A stretch of DNA of 64,000 nt, taken from the NCBI GenBank assembly GCA_020746995.1, contig JAGPXD010000005.1, forward strand, positions 1,860,001 to 1,924,000, written 5' to 3'. The notes beneath the pieces are model-generated. The model was not told the DNA's origin and made no database searches. It worked only from the letters and a program-made list of their open reading frames with translations. Of this stretch, positions 22,051-32,952 are shown piece by piece. Positions within the stretch are counted from its first letter, which is position 1. The number at the start of each line of letters is the position of its first letter. The position numbers and the translations under genes are program-made. This stretch comes from Plectosphaerella cucumerina. Taxonomy: Eukaryota > Ascomycota > Sordariomycetes > Glomerellales > Plectosphaerellaceae.

Positions 22051-23050
22051 TTACACCGACCAGATGACGGCCTGCTTCTCGTTGTACTCGCGCAGCACAG
22101 AGTCGCAAGCGCCGCACTGGCAGTCGAAGCCGTACTGTTCACGCAGCATCTCACGGTCTTTGCCGTAGCACACGGTCAGCTCCTCACCAGCGACGACACC
22201 CTCGCGCCGGCCGACGGTGAAGGTCATCACATCTTCGGTCAGGTCGTAGGCGTACTTGACGCTGCATCGCGCCGAGCATGCGTGGTTGAAGCGAGCAGCC
22301 GCAAGGAAGACGCCTCCACCGTCGCGACTTCCGCAGACGAAGCTTCGAATGTGTTAGATCTGGTCGAGCCCTGATGCAGCGAGGGAGACTTACTCGTTGG
22401 TGAAGAAGATAGCGCGAACGCGCTCCTCAAGGGTGTCATTCTCGGGTTCGTGACCGTGGAGGTCGAGGAAGAGCTCCTGGTCGGAGGCGTCGAGAGCCTC
22501 GAAGGCAGTCATGACGGTGGTTCCCTTGGCATGAAAGAGCGTGCGCTCGATGAGGATATGCTCCTGGAAGGCCAGGTCTCGGATGGCGAATATGCCAAAA
22601 CCGCCGAGGTTGGATTTGCGGACCTCGATGGATCCGTTGGAGAAGAGGATCTCTCGGCCGGTAGACTCATCGAGCGGCTTCTCCGCCAGTTGGATCTTGA
22701 TGTCGACGAGACCGATGGATGTACGGATCCTGCCTACGTGTTAGCTGTAGTCCTTGTGTTTTGAAGGAATGTTCTTGCCTCTTGGTTTCGGAAACATCGT
22801 CGAAGTCACCATCAATAGTGGTTGCCTCCTCCGAGGACCCGGGGTGTGGGAGAGACACGTCACTCGAAACCGAGATCACATCGTCATCCTCGTCGCAGTC
22901 AAGCTCAGTGACCCTGTCATCATCTGAGTCGTAGGGACAGGACACGATGCCGCCGTAGCCAGAAGTGAGGGCAAAGCCATCGAACATCATCGAGACCAGA
23001 TGTTCAATGCGGTCATTGGGGTTCTCGGGATCGAAGGTTTGGTCGTTCAT
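22051..23050 (-). CDS. SET-domain protein
   Basis: Three exons fit in phase: 23050-22779, 22729-22394, 22342-22051 (299 residues). Residues 1-90 are an acidic, Ser/Asp-rich leader. The SET domain follows: SNLGGFGIFAIRDL (first SET motif), an insert, then RFNHACSARC, GVVAGEELTVCYG and the post-SET cysteines FDCQCGACDS. These are the cofactor-binding NH-x-C and GEELT-x2-YG motifs of protein lysine methyltransferases. Intron 1 is of GC-AG type (AAGAG/GCAAGA ... GGCAG) and is needed to keep the frame. The short length and post-SET pattern recall fungal SET proteins of the SMYD/SET5-like type without MYND. The target is unknown. Confidence 0.82.
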
Positions 23051-23936
23051 GTTGAAGGATGTATGATACTTCAAGTTCTTGAATGCTTTTGGGATGATTC
23101 TTGAAGTGATGATTCCGGTCCGGAGAGGTGGAAAGATGATGTGGTTTGAAGATGGAAAGTTCTTGAGGGGAAAGAGATGGAAGCTGGGATCTCTCGGATT
23201 GGTGCTCGTCAAAAGATGAGAAGGCAACTGAAGGAGTAGGAAACATTCGGCGTCTTTCCTTTGGGTCGTCTGCTTCAAGGAAGTCCAACCTTCAGCTCTT
23301 TGAAGTCTGGGATGGGATGTTGAAGTCTGAAGATGAGCTGGAGAGAAAGCTTGCCTGAAAAGATTTCTTAAATAGGCGGAACCCGGGTCCTTGCCAGCTT
23401 CCACAAACGGTGAAGCAAAAAAAGGTCACGAAGAATTTGGAAAGAAGGGTCTTGCCCGGCGATTTGTTCACGGAAACTTCCAAGTTCTTTCCACTCCAAG
23501 CACTTCACAGCCCAAGAAAACATGCCACAGTTAACAGCGTCTCCAGAAAGAACTTCATCCTCAAATGATGATTCTAGATTATGGCAACAGCCAAATACAA
23601 ACCGCAATACATGTACGGGCCCCTGTGCGTTCTGTTTTCCGCCTTATCGGGGCCAAGCCAAAAAAAAATACCAAAAACAAAGAAGCAAACCAGTCCCCCC
23701 CAAAGCCAAGCCGCATGCCGTGTCCCCGTACCGCCCGCAGGCCTGAATTGCTTCAGTTTGCCGCTCTAAAAAGCGTAGTCTGTATATCATATCCCTCGAA
23801 AGTGAGGGCAGTCTTGTTTGATACAATCTCGTTTCCCTCTCTTGCCTTCCCGTTGTGATCGAACTTCTCTTTCTTCAAGCCCACTTTGAGATGTTAGTTG
23901 GAACCATGGATGCTGGAAAGGAACAAACACACCTTT
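23051..23936. other. Intergenic DNA with A-rich segment
   Basis: 5' region of the SET gene and 3' end of the F-box gene. An A-rich segment lies at about 23660-23710. No gene seen. Confidence 0.45.
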
Positions 23937-24719
23937 CTAGTATGGCCCTGCCCGCGTTGTTGCCCGTCTTGACCGCACCGGACCATGGGACCTGTTCCGT
24001 CTTGGTCCAGAGTGTAGACACTGTTCCCTGCAATGGAAGCACCTGCGTGACGACAGATCGCTCCCCTTGTCGTTGAGGACAAGGCATGCGCAAACCCACA
24101 GCCACTGACCAGAGAGAGTGAGGATCTGGTCACCGCTGCGGTAGAAACCAAGTTTGACACCGCAGTCGACGCAGAAGCGGCGTGGTGACTCAACCACATC
24201 GCCAGGTTCGAGGAGGGCGCCCTCGTCACGAGACATGCGCCCTCCGACGTGGCGGATGATCACGTCCGGCTGCTTCTGGTCGAACTTGGAGTACAGGACA
24301 AGGCGGCAGCACTCGTAGCAGGCATACATGGGGGGTTTCTTCTTGCCCTGCGGGCTGAAATGTGTTTCCGCCTCTCTGATGGCTTCGTACTTGATTGCTT
24401 TGTGAAGGTCGTCCTTGTATGCCGTCGCCGTTTCACCAAAGACCCGAGAAACCATGGCAAGCCGGCAAACATCGAGGTAGTCGAGGTTCTTGTAGATGTT
24501 GGTGGTGATGGTTTCGAAAAACTCCCGCGGCAGGCTGTTCCACGACTCGGGATGCGTGGAGGTGTAGGATACTTGCGGTGGCTGCGAGAGACGGGGACTC
24601 GAGGGTTTCTGGGTTGCACAAGGGTAGTGATAATGCTCGACTGGTGCAGTGGTGAGGAGGTCTCTGATGGCAAGGCGTGTCGGCCGGTTAGCCTCGCGGC
24701 TTTCTGCTGTTATGGCCAT
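23937..24719 (-). CDS. F-box-like protein with paired zinc-binding cysteines
   Basis: A 260-residue single exon, starting at the ATG at 24719. A F-box-like segment lies at about residues 60-95 (WNSLPREFFETI ... YLDVCRLAMVSRVF). Downstream are spaced cysteine pairs CYEC, CVDC, CAC and CFHC, suggesting two zinc-binding sites, and the motif GDQILTLSGQWLWVC. This layout occurs in lineage-expanded fungal F-box proteins, presumed substrate adaptors of SCF ubiquitin ligases. The last 30 residues are Arg-rich and may be beyond a missed splice site. Substrate unknown. Confidence 0.6.
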   Translation of the reverse strand: MAITAESREANRPTRLAIRDLLTTAPVEHYHYPCATQKPSSPRLSQPPQVSYTSTHPESWNSLPREFFETITTNIYKNLDYLDVCRLAMVSRVFGETATAYKDDLHKAIKYEAIREAETHFSPQGKKKPPMYACYECCRLVLYSKFDQKQPDVIIRHVGGRMSRDEGALLEPGDVVESPRRFCVDCGVKLGFYRSGDQILTLSGQWLWVCACLVLNDKGSDLSSRRCFHCREQCLHSGPRRNRSHGPVRSRRATTRAGPY

Positions 24720-27700
24720 TTGCTGGTGTGATAGGAAGTAATGATGAAGGGAACCAAAACCACAGGATGCAGTACGACGGTAGTACAAGAAATAGCCAGG
24801 TTCCACCGGCTAAAGACTAAGGGCGCCTCAAGAACAGGGTCAGGGCGGGAAAGAGGCGGGTATACGGAACGAGGCTGGCTTACCCGCATGGGCAGCATCT
24901 GGGGAGGACCCCGATTTATACCTAGCTCGCGCAAGGGCTGGTCTGTATTGAACGGAAGAGCGACCGCGTGGCTCCCGGGGGTGGGGGAGGGAAGAGGAAA
25001 CATGCCAAGGGCAAGTAGACATGACAATAGGATGCCGCCATGGCGATGACAGGCAGTGACAGGCAGGGCATGGCAGAGCATGGATGGAGGACTGTGGACA
25101 CGGCAGGCCAAGACTGGACTGGTCTGGCCTGCCGTGAGTCGACGGGGGGTGGGGGTATGGTGATGGCAGAGCCCTGCACATCATTCAGACCTGCTTTCTT
25201 GCCAGCAGGCGAGTGCGAGTGTCGAGTATTCACAGCAGCTGGAAGGGCTCTTCTCCCGCCCTGGCACAGGAGCAACTGAAGGACAGACGAAACCAGGGCT
25301 GTAGACTCGCCATGCCACCCGGCCGTAACAGTCAGGGTGCCCTGATCTTGAAGGCGGCCATCGAGCATGGCCATCGAGAGAGAGAAGTGATAGATCATCC
25401 CAGGCGACACAATCCATGCAGCGAAGTCAGAGCAGAGCAGACCCCCCCGGCACAAGTCTGATCTCGCACACGCCCATAAGCAGGTGGGCGGCCAGACGAC
25501 CGCCCACGGCCAGGACCGGGGCCAGGGCCAGGCACAGGACATGGCTCGGTGCGGCATCGTACCTACATCGGCCCGGAACATGCAGTACGAACATGTCCAC
25601 AGTCCAGCACAGGCATCCGCCTCGCGGCCATGACGTTGCGCTCTCGCCTAAGGAAACCAAGATGCGCCGCGCACGAACCGCCTTCCCTCCCGCCCGCCCC
25701 CTCCTCATCTGCCCGTGCGGCGATGGGTGGGCGCACGATATGCGTCCAACAATGGCAAGACGATGAGGTTATTGCGGACTTGGTCGCGGGATATGCGAGA
25801 TTGCACCCGCCGGGCCGTGACGGAGGGAGGGCTGGGGATGGCGGCCTCATCTCATCAAATCTCATCAATCGCAGCCCATCGCCCCTCCGCGGGCGCGACG
25901 TGACAGTGGCCAGGTCCCCGTGTCGCCGAGCTGGTCGCCCGTTGACCTGATTCGATGCGACGCTGCGGCAGCATCAGTGATGGAACAGAGGGGGGTAGCC
26001 AGCGTGGGCCGGGAGATCTTTGCTTTTGTGACAAGTGACTTGTGTAGGGAAGCACACGCCCACCACACACACCAACTGCAGGCACCTAGGGAAAGTTCTG
26101 ATACTGCCTACAATGCAGACACACACACCAACACATGCACATGCGTCGGCCATGTGCGGAAGGTTTCCTAAACGTGCGTGCGTACGTGTGTGCCTTGCCG
26201 CAGGGGGGTGTGCAGCCGTCACGCAGCCGGTTTAGGAAGGTCGAGGGTTCTCGGCTGCCGACGACAGACCTTGACAGGGCTCGAGGCCTCGAGGGTTTTT
26301 TCTGATCAGTTCAAGTTGGGCGGCGGCGTGGCGGCGCGTGGCGCCATGAATGTGCGTGATGGGCGGCGTAGGATCGGGGACGGCGGGGGGAAGCAAGGAC
26401 AGGGGCGGGAGGTGGAGGCCCTCGACACATGGCCAACGACATGGTGTTCGGCGCGGGAGATCACGGAGCGAAGAAGACGGGAGGTAGGAGGAGGAGGAAA
26501 TGATTCTGCAAGCGTGGAAGACGTGGAAGGGTGGCGGGAATGAGTGCGAGGGAGGAGAAGGAGGGTGTGACTGCTGTGACGGGGCTGCCTTCTGTAACAC
26601 AAAGATCCGTCCATGTGTGCGATGGTGATGAGAATGGCCTTGGCGGGCCGGGACCTTCTCTGCCTCGAATGGGTGCCGGGGGTAGGCGAGGAGGAACTTG
26701 TGTCCGCCAAGGGATACGAGCAGCGCCTCGTCTACCCTCTGCCTTCTGCCTTCTTCGACGGGTCCACGAGGCAGGAGCATGTCGAGTTGTTTGCCGTCAA
26801 AGGAGCCCCCATGAGGCGTGGCGCGGGATATGAGGAATGCAGGGAGGGTTTCGCGCGCGAGGCGCGAGGGGTGCGACCCTGGGCAACTTGAACGAGGCCC
26901 CCTGTCTCCGAGTCGTCATGGGTCGTCGATCCAAACGTCACGCGGCTGGAGCTTCGAGGGTGATCAGCCGGCGACGGCCTCGCGGTTTGTCGGGGTGCCT
27001 TGCTCATCTCGCCAGCACGGGCCAGAGTGAGAGAGAAGAGAGGAGAGAGGAGCGGAGAGGGAGAGGAACGACGAGGGGTGATCCGGGTGAGAGCACGGAG
27101 CAGAGGGAAGTGAGATGACCGGGGACCAGGAACCCGGTTTTGGCAGAGAACTCGCTCCGAAGAGGTGACAATGGCGGTCCGGATCGGCACTTGTCCCATT
27201 GACGTCCTGACTTCTCATTCCCTTTCCTTGTCCCTCCCCTACAAACCACGCCATCCCCCCTCCCCCAGAAAACGAGGCGGCCGGTCATGTGAGTCTCGCG
27301 ACCTGCGAATCCCCCTGCCCGCCCACCCTGCCACGCCTCGGGGAACCGATCCCGTCCATATCTAGAGTTTGAGCTGCATTGGTCCGGATGCAGGGCTTCG
27401 CCCTTGTGCCGCTCGGCATGTCGTTTGTCCTTTGTGCGCAATGCATCCTGCCCCATCCTCCTCCCCTGCTTCTTCTCATCGCCTCGAGATTGCGTCTCGA
27501 AATCCTCGATAGGGCTACCGAACTGCCGGGTCCTATGACCACACCCTCCCCCCCTTGGTGCCTTCTGACAGGCGGGCCACACGGAGGAGAGGCCGGGGGT
27601 GACCACCACGGCGCTTAGCTGTGACTCTCCCTCTGATGTGCTGCCATGCCACATCATGCAGGCCCGTCTCGAAGCAGTCGTGCGCATCAACATCAGGCGC

Positions 27701-28363
27701 GGGAGAGACATCGGGCACAAAGAGATCCCCGCCGTCGGAACAGCACGCGTCCATCATGATGATCAAGGCTTCCCGTGGGTGGCTGCCGATGTCTAGAACA
27801 GTGGACGCGCGTGGGAACAAGCTGCAGAGAGGGGGGTGCAGCTGTCCAATTTGTCGTGCGTCTGTCATCACTTGGCGTCAAGCCCGGCTCCGCGTGGTGA
27901 TGGACAGGGGGGGCAACTGAAAGGGCTCAACACCGCAGCATTTCACTTCAGGCTACTCGACTTGCAAGGCACCCCGTCTGCGTGTCGGGCGAAAACATCC
28001 GAGGAGATCCTGGCCGGAGCCGACGGCCGCGGGGGCCTTGGCAATATCTCGATCAAGGGCTCGCCCCGATTTTTGTTCTCATTTTCTCATCAATGATATG
28101 CTCACTCGGGGCCCTCTCTTTCTATTCACGCGTCTGGGTCTCGCCTGTTCTAGCCGTTTATGTGGTCCGATTGTTTTCCAACGTCGCTTCTCGCGGCTGC
28201 TGCAGTGCATCGCCAAGGCTATCTGGCCCTCGCAGCGGAGAGGGCTGCGGATATCGTCCGCTCCTCCTCCGCCCCTCACCCTCCACAGGCTCCCTTCTCG
28301 TAGCGAGCGAGCGAAAGCCGCCTTTGCGGCCAGGGCCCGGCTTCTCTTTCCGTCTGTTCACGG
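24720..28363. other. 3.6-kb GC-rich gene-poor stretch
   Basis: Many overlapping frames exist on both strands because the DNA is GC-rich, but none shows a domain, a signal peptide or consistent splice sites. It holds a CA microsatellite near 26060-26140, a GA-rich tract near 27025-27070 and C-rich tracts. The long upstream region of a regulated gene, an unseen non-coding RNA or a missed fast-evolving gene are all possible. Confidence 0.4.
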
Positions 28364-29071
28364 TCAGGCAGCTTGGTTGAACTGTACCCTCGGACGTCTG
28401 ATCCTGGTCAGCCAGAGGATCACGATTATCCCCATGAGAAGCCCCAGGGCGATACCCCCGAGGACGCCAGCCACGATGGTTCCAGTAGGAGTGTTCGGCC
28501 CCGAGGTTCTCTCCTCCGGGGTGGGTGTTATCGACGCTGCAGGTGAGAGGGACGACTCTGCTTGTGTGAGCGACGACGCTATTGGTGGGGGTGACGATGT
28601 CGCGGGCTTGAGTGTCGAGGACGACGAGGACTCCGCATCGACCTGGGCCTCGCCCTCAGACGGCTTGGGCACCGATGCAGCAGTCATGAATGGAGCTGGA
28701 TCCACTGTCGCCGTCGTCGTTGGTCTCATGACGAATGTGATAGTAAGTGTGAAGGGGGTCGTCGTTGTGGCCTCGCTGGACATGGAAGTGTCTTCGGCGA
28801 TAAAGACCGCCGGGGATATCGTAGAGAGGCCGGGTACTCCGCCCGTCGTCGAGAAGGTGACCGCCTCTGTGACGGCCTGCGAGGCCGCGTCGACCGGGGC
28901 CATGGACTCCTGGTTGTGCTCTCCTGCAGGGCCGGGCACGTGGCCCGGCGCTTCCCCTGGCGGCAAGATCTCGGGGCGCATGCCTGGCGGTGAGCCTGTG
29001 GGCCGGACGCAACCCTCGGGCGAGGGGATGTGGGTGCTGTTGGCCGCCATTGTCGCGTTGGATGATGACAT
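28364..29071 (-). CDS. Ser/Thr/Pro-rich single-pass membrane protein
   Basis: A single exon of 235 residues. The first 185 residues are dominated by Ser, Thr, Pro and Ala and are likely O-glycosylated if outside. A single transmembrane span follows near the C-terminus (GTIVAGVLGGIALGLLMGII), preceded by a Gly/Thr-rich linker, and a short basic tail RIRRPR. This is the layout of Mid2/Wsc-like wall sensors and many fungal surface glycoproteins. No clear N-terminal signal peptide is visible, so either the topology is N-out without one or an upstream exon is missing. No cysteine-rich WSC domain is present. Function unknown. Confidence 0.65.
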   Translation of the reverse strand: MSSSNATMAANSTHIPSPEGCVRPTGSPPGMRPEILPPGEAPGHVPGPAGEHNQESMAPVDAASQAVTEAVTFSTTGGVPGLSTISPAVFIAEDTSMSSEATTTTPFTLTITFVMRPTTTATVDPAPFMTAASVPKPSEGEAQVDAESSSSSTLKPATSSPPPIASSLTQAESSLSPAASITPTPEERTSGPNTPTGTIVAGVLGGIALGLLMGIIVILWLTRIRRPRVQFNQAA

Positions 29072-29370
29072 CGTGGGTAAGTAGTTTGTTGAGCGGGTCT
29101 GTTGGTGATGGGTTTGCTTTTCCGGTCAGCAGGCTTTGATCCTTGATATGGCAGCTCCAACAACACCTGGTAGCGATATTTGTGGCCGAGCAGCACAGCA
29201 AACTGACTCACGAAGGAGGTGAAGCAAGACTTCGATTGATCCTGACTCACCCATCGCCAACATCCAGCCTCCCCCCATTCAGACAATCCCCCGTGTATCT
29301 GACCAACCCAGCCGACCAGATTCACGCACCTCATCTCCCCTCATCCCTCTCACAGTCACGCCCCAGGCCT
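29072..29370. other. Intergenic DNA
   Basis: About 300 bp between the membrane-protein start and the 3' end of PLAC8. Nothing else recognised. Confidence 0.4.
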
Positions 29371-30030
29371 CTACTGCGGCCGCATCTGCATGCCCTCCTT
29401 GTTTGGCTGGTAACCCTGCGCGATGGGCCCCGCCCCGAGCCTCCGCTGAACCTCCTTATCCTGCTGGATGAGTGCGCAGCACATACACCAGTACGACGTG
29501 CAGCAGTCGCCCATGCCGCCGCCCTTGATGCCGAAGCGCTCACGGATCTCACCGCGCTTCATCATACCCAAGACCCATCCACAGCCAGTGAAGCAATGGA
29601 TGCCGGCCATGAGGAGGCAATCCGTATTGACGGCACTATAGGTACGCATCGAAGGGTCCCGCATGCGCTCCGATGTGCGACCGTAGACTACGGTAGGTCA
29701 GCAGGCCGAAAGAAAAGGGAGAAGGGGGAATAACTTACCGACGCATGGCAGGCATGTGCCCAGGAGGCAGGTACCGCACGGCGAACAGTTGCACAGGCTG
29801 TTCTCCCAGGTCTGGCTTTGCAGGCTCGAGCTCTCGGAGTACTGGTGCTGCATGTGCTGCTGCATCGACGGTTGGTGCTGAATAGGCTGCGTCGGTTGCT
29901 GCTGGTACGGGTGCTGCTGCTGCGGCTGCCCGGGCTTCTGCGAGTAGTCCGGCTGAGCCATAGCCGCCTCGTTGTATGCCGGCATCGGCTCGGTGGTGAA
30001 CGTGCCGTTCTGCTGCTGCTGGTACGCCAT
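29371..30030 (-). CDS. PLAC8-family cysteine-rich membrane-associated protein
   Basis: Two exons join in phase: 30030-29739 and 29687-29371 (202 residues; GTAAGT donor). The first 65 residues are Gln/Pro/His-rich. The PLAC8 (DUF614) domain follows, with CNCSPCGTCLLGTCLPC, NTDCLLMAGIHCFTGCGW, KRGEIRERFGIKG and GDCCTSYWCMCCALIQQDKE. The paired cysteine clusters are the family signature; members include plant cadmium-resistance and cell-number regulators and sit at the plasma membrane. In fungi they have been linked to metal tolerance or are uncharacterised. Confidence 0.92.
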
Positions 30031-30405
30031 CTCGATCAGATACTGAAGGTATGAATGGGGAGAGCTTCGAGGAACGTCGGCGCAGCCGCCAAGACGACGA
30101 GCAACACGTTTTTATTGCGAGGCTCCCCGCAATGTAGGGCTGAGACCAGCGTGATAGCCATACGACGAAAGCGGCCGCACCGTGTTGTGTGCGGTGGCAC
30201 CCTGAAATGCCCATGCAACCTATCGGTATTTCCACGCGTGTCAGCTTTCCCAGCTGGAGTGTCAGCTCCAAGCCAAATCCGGCGACGTCGACTGGTCGCG
30301 GTGCTGCAGTGCCACGACAAGCTCATTAAGCTTCCGACCCGAGCATGTCCTATTTCTGGAACACGTGTGGGAGAATTCCAGTGAGCCGTCGTTGGGGGCC
30401 ACCGT
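30031..30405. other. Intergenic DNA
   Basis: Upstream of PLAC8 and downstream of the acetyltransferase; no coding signal. Confidence 0.45.
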
Positions 30406-31273
30406 TCAATTGGTCAACTTGGTACCCGAGCTGTCGAGTGCTTCCTCGGCGTTGTCGCATCGTACACGCAGGCTCATGATGAGATAGTCGGGCACGAACA
30501 CGACTCCCCGCCGCAGCCTGCGCTCCTGCGGGGAGAGGGCGTCCGTCTCGAACCCCAGCTTGGAGTAGAATGCGCGCGCTCGCGTGTTGCTCGTGTAGCA
30601 CGTGAGCATAACCTTGGTGATGGGCGGCGTGTGTCTCGCGACAGACTCGAGCATTCCCATCAGCAAGCGAGCTAAACCAGTGCTACAGACGGGTTAGCAC
30701 GCGACCTGGAAACGGCGCCGAAGGTTCGAAGGGTCTCAGTTGGGAATGAAGAAGAACGCACCCGTGAAGCTCGTCCTCGAGATGGATCTCGTAGCAGTAT
30801 ACGACAGGCTCGCCCTCCTCGTGGGTCGGCATCATGCTGGTGAAGGCGCGTAAATCGCCTTGACGATCCTTGACGAGCACATAGCGAAGATCGACCGACT
30901 GCATCTCAGCTCGCTTCGCTTCGGGTCGCCACCCAGCCGCAGAGGCGCGGTAGGCTTCGGAGCTTGTCCTGACGATGAGGTCGAAACATGCGTCAAGTTC
31001 GGCGGCCGAAAGCGCTGCACTCCGCTTGAGGGCGACATCGTACACTTCTTGCGTCTTCGGATGCTTCCAGGTCGTCCATCCATCGCTGGCAAAAGCTGTG
31101 AGCTGTTATTCGCTGACGTACGCGAGTGGTGGCTCTCACCTTGGTTGGACGTGGTCGCGCACAAAGTCCTCGTCGGACTTCGCGTTGACAACCGCCAGAG
31201 GATCCGTGGGAACTCTGCGGCGGCGTTTTGGCTGCAAAGTCGTCACAGGGACCTCCTTGGCTCTCTTCATCAT
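30406..31273 (-). CDS. NAT4: N-alpha-acetyltransferase 40 (histone H4/H2A N-terminal acetyltransferase)
   Basis: Three exons fit in phase: 31273-31140, 31085-30762, 30682-30406 (244 residues). The N-terminus has a basic nuclear-targeting-like run (KRRRRVP). The GNAT fold is visible: RYVLVKDRQGDLRAFTSM, YCYEIHLEDELHGTGLARLL with the acetyl-CoA loop, and MLTCYTSNTRARAFYSKLGF, then DALSPQERRLR and PDYLIMS. The combination of SSEAYRASAAGW-type start and YEIHLEDELHGTG is characteristic of NAA40/Nat4, which acetylates the N-terminal Ser of histones H4 and H2A. Two adjacent ATGs (31273, 31270) begin the frame. Confidence 0.9.
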
Positions 31274-31491
31274 AAACCGTCCAAGTCGATGAGAATCGGA
31301 CGTTTGCATGCTGCAGTTGTCGCGGCATCATGCTGGAGCACTGGCAGGCGTCATGCTGGCCTATGCACGTAGACGATATTGCTAATCGGGAGCATGTGTT
31401 TGACCGAGCCCAAACCTCTCCATTAGAATTCGAGGGCCCCAGGAAAAAGTTCCCAGCGTCATCATGAAATCGCCAGCTCGCCCGTGAGGAT

Positions 31492-31964
31492 ATGCTGATG
31501 CGCAACGTCAATGTTTTCGCCGGAATCCCCATGAGGCCGTCTGCAGGTCGCTGGTGGCAGGCGATCCGCAGCTACTCCGCCGATGCCGCCCCCGCGCCAG
31601 CGCCAGGTCCCAGGAGCCGCTTGGGGAAGAAGGCCATGAGCCTGGACCATGTACGGGTATACCCTCGCATTCCGGGATGTCAGCCACTGATACTGTCCAG
31701 TTTATCCAACGATCCAAAGCCCTCGGTTTCTACCGGGCCATCCTCCGCGGCACAGCTCGCATTGGAGACCCATCAACGAGGGAAGAATCTCGCCGGTACG
31801 CGCGCGCTGAATTCGAGCGCCATCGCGAAGTGACCGACATCGTAGGTCCTCTCCAATTTTCGCCCCCAAGCCATCGGCTCACCTCCCAGGCCCATATTCG
31901 GTATCTCCTCTCGACCGGCAAGGTGGAATGGGACGGCATGCAGCGGTACATTGACGGGATGTAA
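31492..31964 (+). CDS. LYR-motif mitochondrial protein, LYRM2-like
   Basis: Three exons fit in phase: 31492-31650, 31701-31841, 31890-31964 (124 residues). The start is rich in Arg, Ser and Ala, consistent with a mitochondrial presequence. The core FIQRSKALGFYRAI contains the L-Y-R tripeptide-like motif (GFYR) and is followed by TREESRRYARAEFERHREV and AHIRYLLSTGKVEWDGM, which match LYRM2-type proteins. LYRM proteins bind acyl-carrier protein and help assemble or stabilise respiratory complexes, LYRM2 being tied to complex I. An in-frame ATG at 31498 is an alternative start. Confidence 0.85.
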
Positions 31965-32170
31965 GGGTGTATTCGTGTCAGTTGTATTGTATTGTAATAT
32001 TACAGACGGGAACTTCGCAAGCCGGAAATGCGACCCCATCGTCCCGGCCCGGGCCTTATCTATCCTTCCTCCTCGCGTGCTCGTACATCTAAGATCCGCC
32101 CCTCGTCCCTGGGTATCGCGCTTTCGTTCGTGACCCGTTCGCATTGGTGTTTTTTTGTCGGCTCGCCCAT

Positions 32171-32587
32171 CTAGCTCTGGCGCTGCTTGTGTCGGGGGTT
32201 TGACTTGCAAATCACATACAGATAGCCGTTGGACCGCTTATTGACTTTCCTGCGGACAATCTGAAGCATGGTCATGTCAGCTCATGTCTCCCAGTCCATC
32301 AAGGTTCCACGCCCACTTGGGGACGAGGGAGGCGGTGCACCCACCTTGCAGTGCTCGCAGCGCTTCTTGACGGAGCTGTGCACCTTCATGCCCCTCGTTT
32401 GCTGTGTCACGGCCTGGACGGCGGTCTTGGCGAGGCTGGAGGGGGCGACGGATGCCCGCGGTCGGGAGAAGAGGGTCGTCGAGATGGTTCGGAGCTGCGC
32501 GGCCGGTGCGACGGACTTGGCGGCGATGCTTCGCGTCGTCGAGAGCGAGAGGGCCCCGAAGGAGCGCATGAGGGTGTGTGTCGCCAT
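32171..32587 (-). CDS. RTC6: Mitochondrial ribosomal protein bL36m
   Basis: Two exons join in phase: 32587-32345 and 32260-32171 (110 residues). The N-terminal 65 residues form an Arg/Ser/Ala-rich mitochondrial presequence. The mature part is a compact bL36: MKVHSSVKKRCEHCK, then IVRRKVNKRSNGYLYVICKS and NPRHKQRQ. The C-x2-C ... C ... H zinc ribbon is complete. The intron splits the gene directly after the first zinc pair, so a single-exon reading would truncate the protein. Function is in the large mitoribosomal subunit. Convergent with the LYRM gene. Confidence 0.95.
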
Positions 32588-32952
32588 TGTACGTGCGGTT
32601 GGGGAACGGATTGGCGATGTCAGCGCTGGAGTCGTCAGATTTCAAGATGCACCCGAGAAAGAGTCGAAATCGGACCCGTCGACGGGCTCTGGTGGATCCT
32701 GGTCCGTGCACACACCCGCGATAGAGGCATACTCGCGCTAAGGTCCTTCATCACTTTCACAGTCCCTGGCGTCTAAACACAGAAAGTACATCTCAAATAT
32801 TCTCAATTCATGTCTATCCCAGAGTACCCATGCCACGGCAATAAGAGCGCAGAAGAAATGGTCACGGGTTGTACAACGTCTAGCCCAAGAAACCCCCAAA
32901 CTCCGAACAAGATGCACACACACCAAATTCAGCCGTCATCCTCTGGCGTCAA
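32588..32952. other. Intergenic DNA
   Basis: bL36m promoter and the ILV1 3' region. No coding signal recognised. Confidence 0.45.

Noticed and set aside
26060..26140. CA-rich stretch considered as a repeat array or CRISPR-like element
   Set aside because: Simple CA microsatellite without spaced repeats.
27004..27720. 238-residue minus-strand frame in the GC-rich stretch
   Set aside because: Arg/Gly/Ser-rich text with no motif, no splicing and no start context; expected by chance in GC-rich DNA.
28038..29084. 348-residue plus-strand frame opposite the membrane-protein gene
   Set aside because: It is the antisense shadow of the Ser/Thr-rich minus-strand gene, which has a proper transmembrane span and composition.
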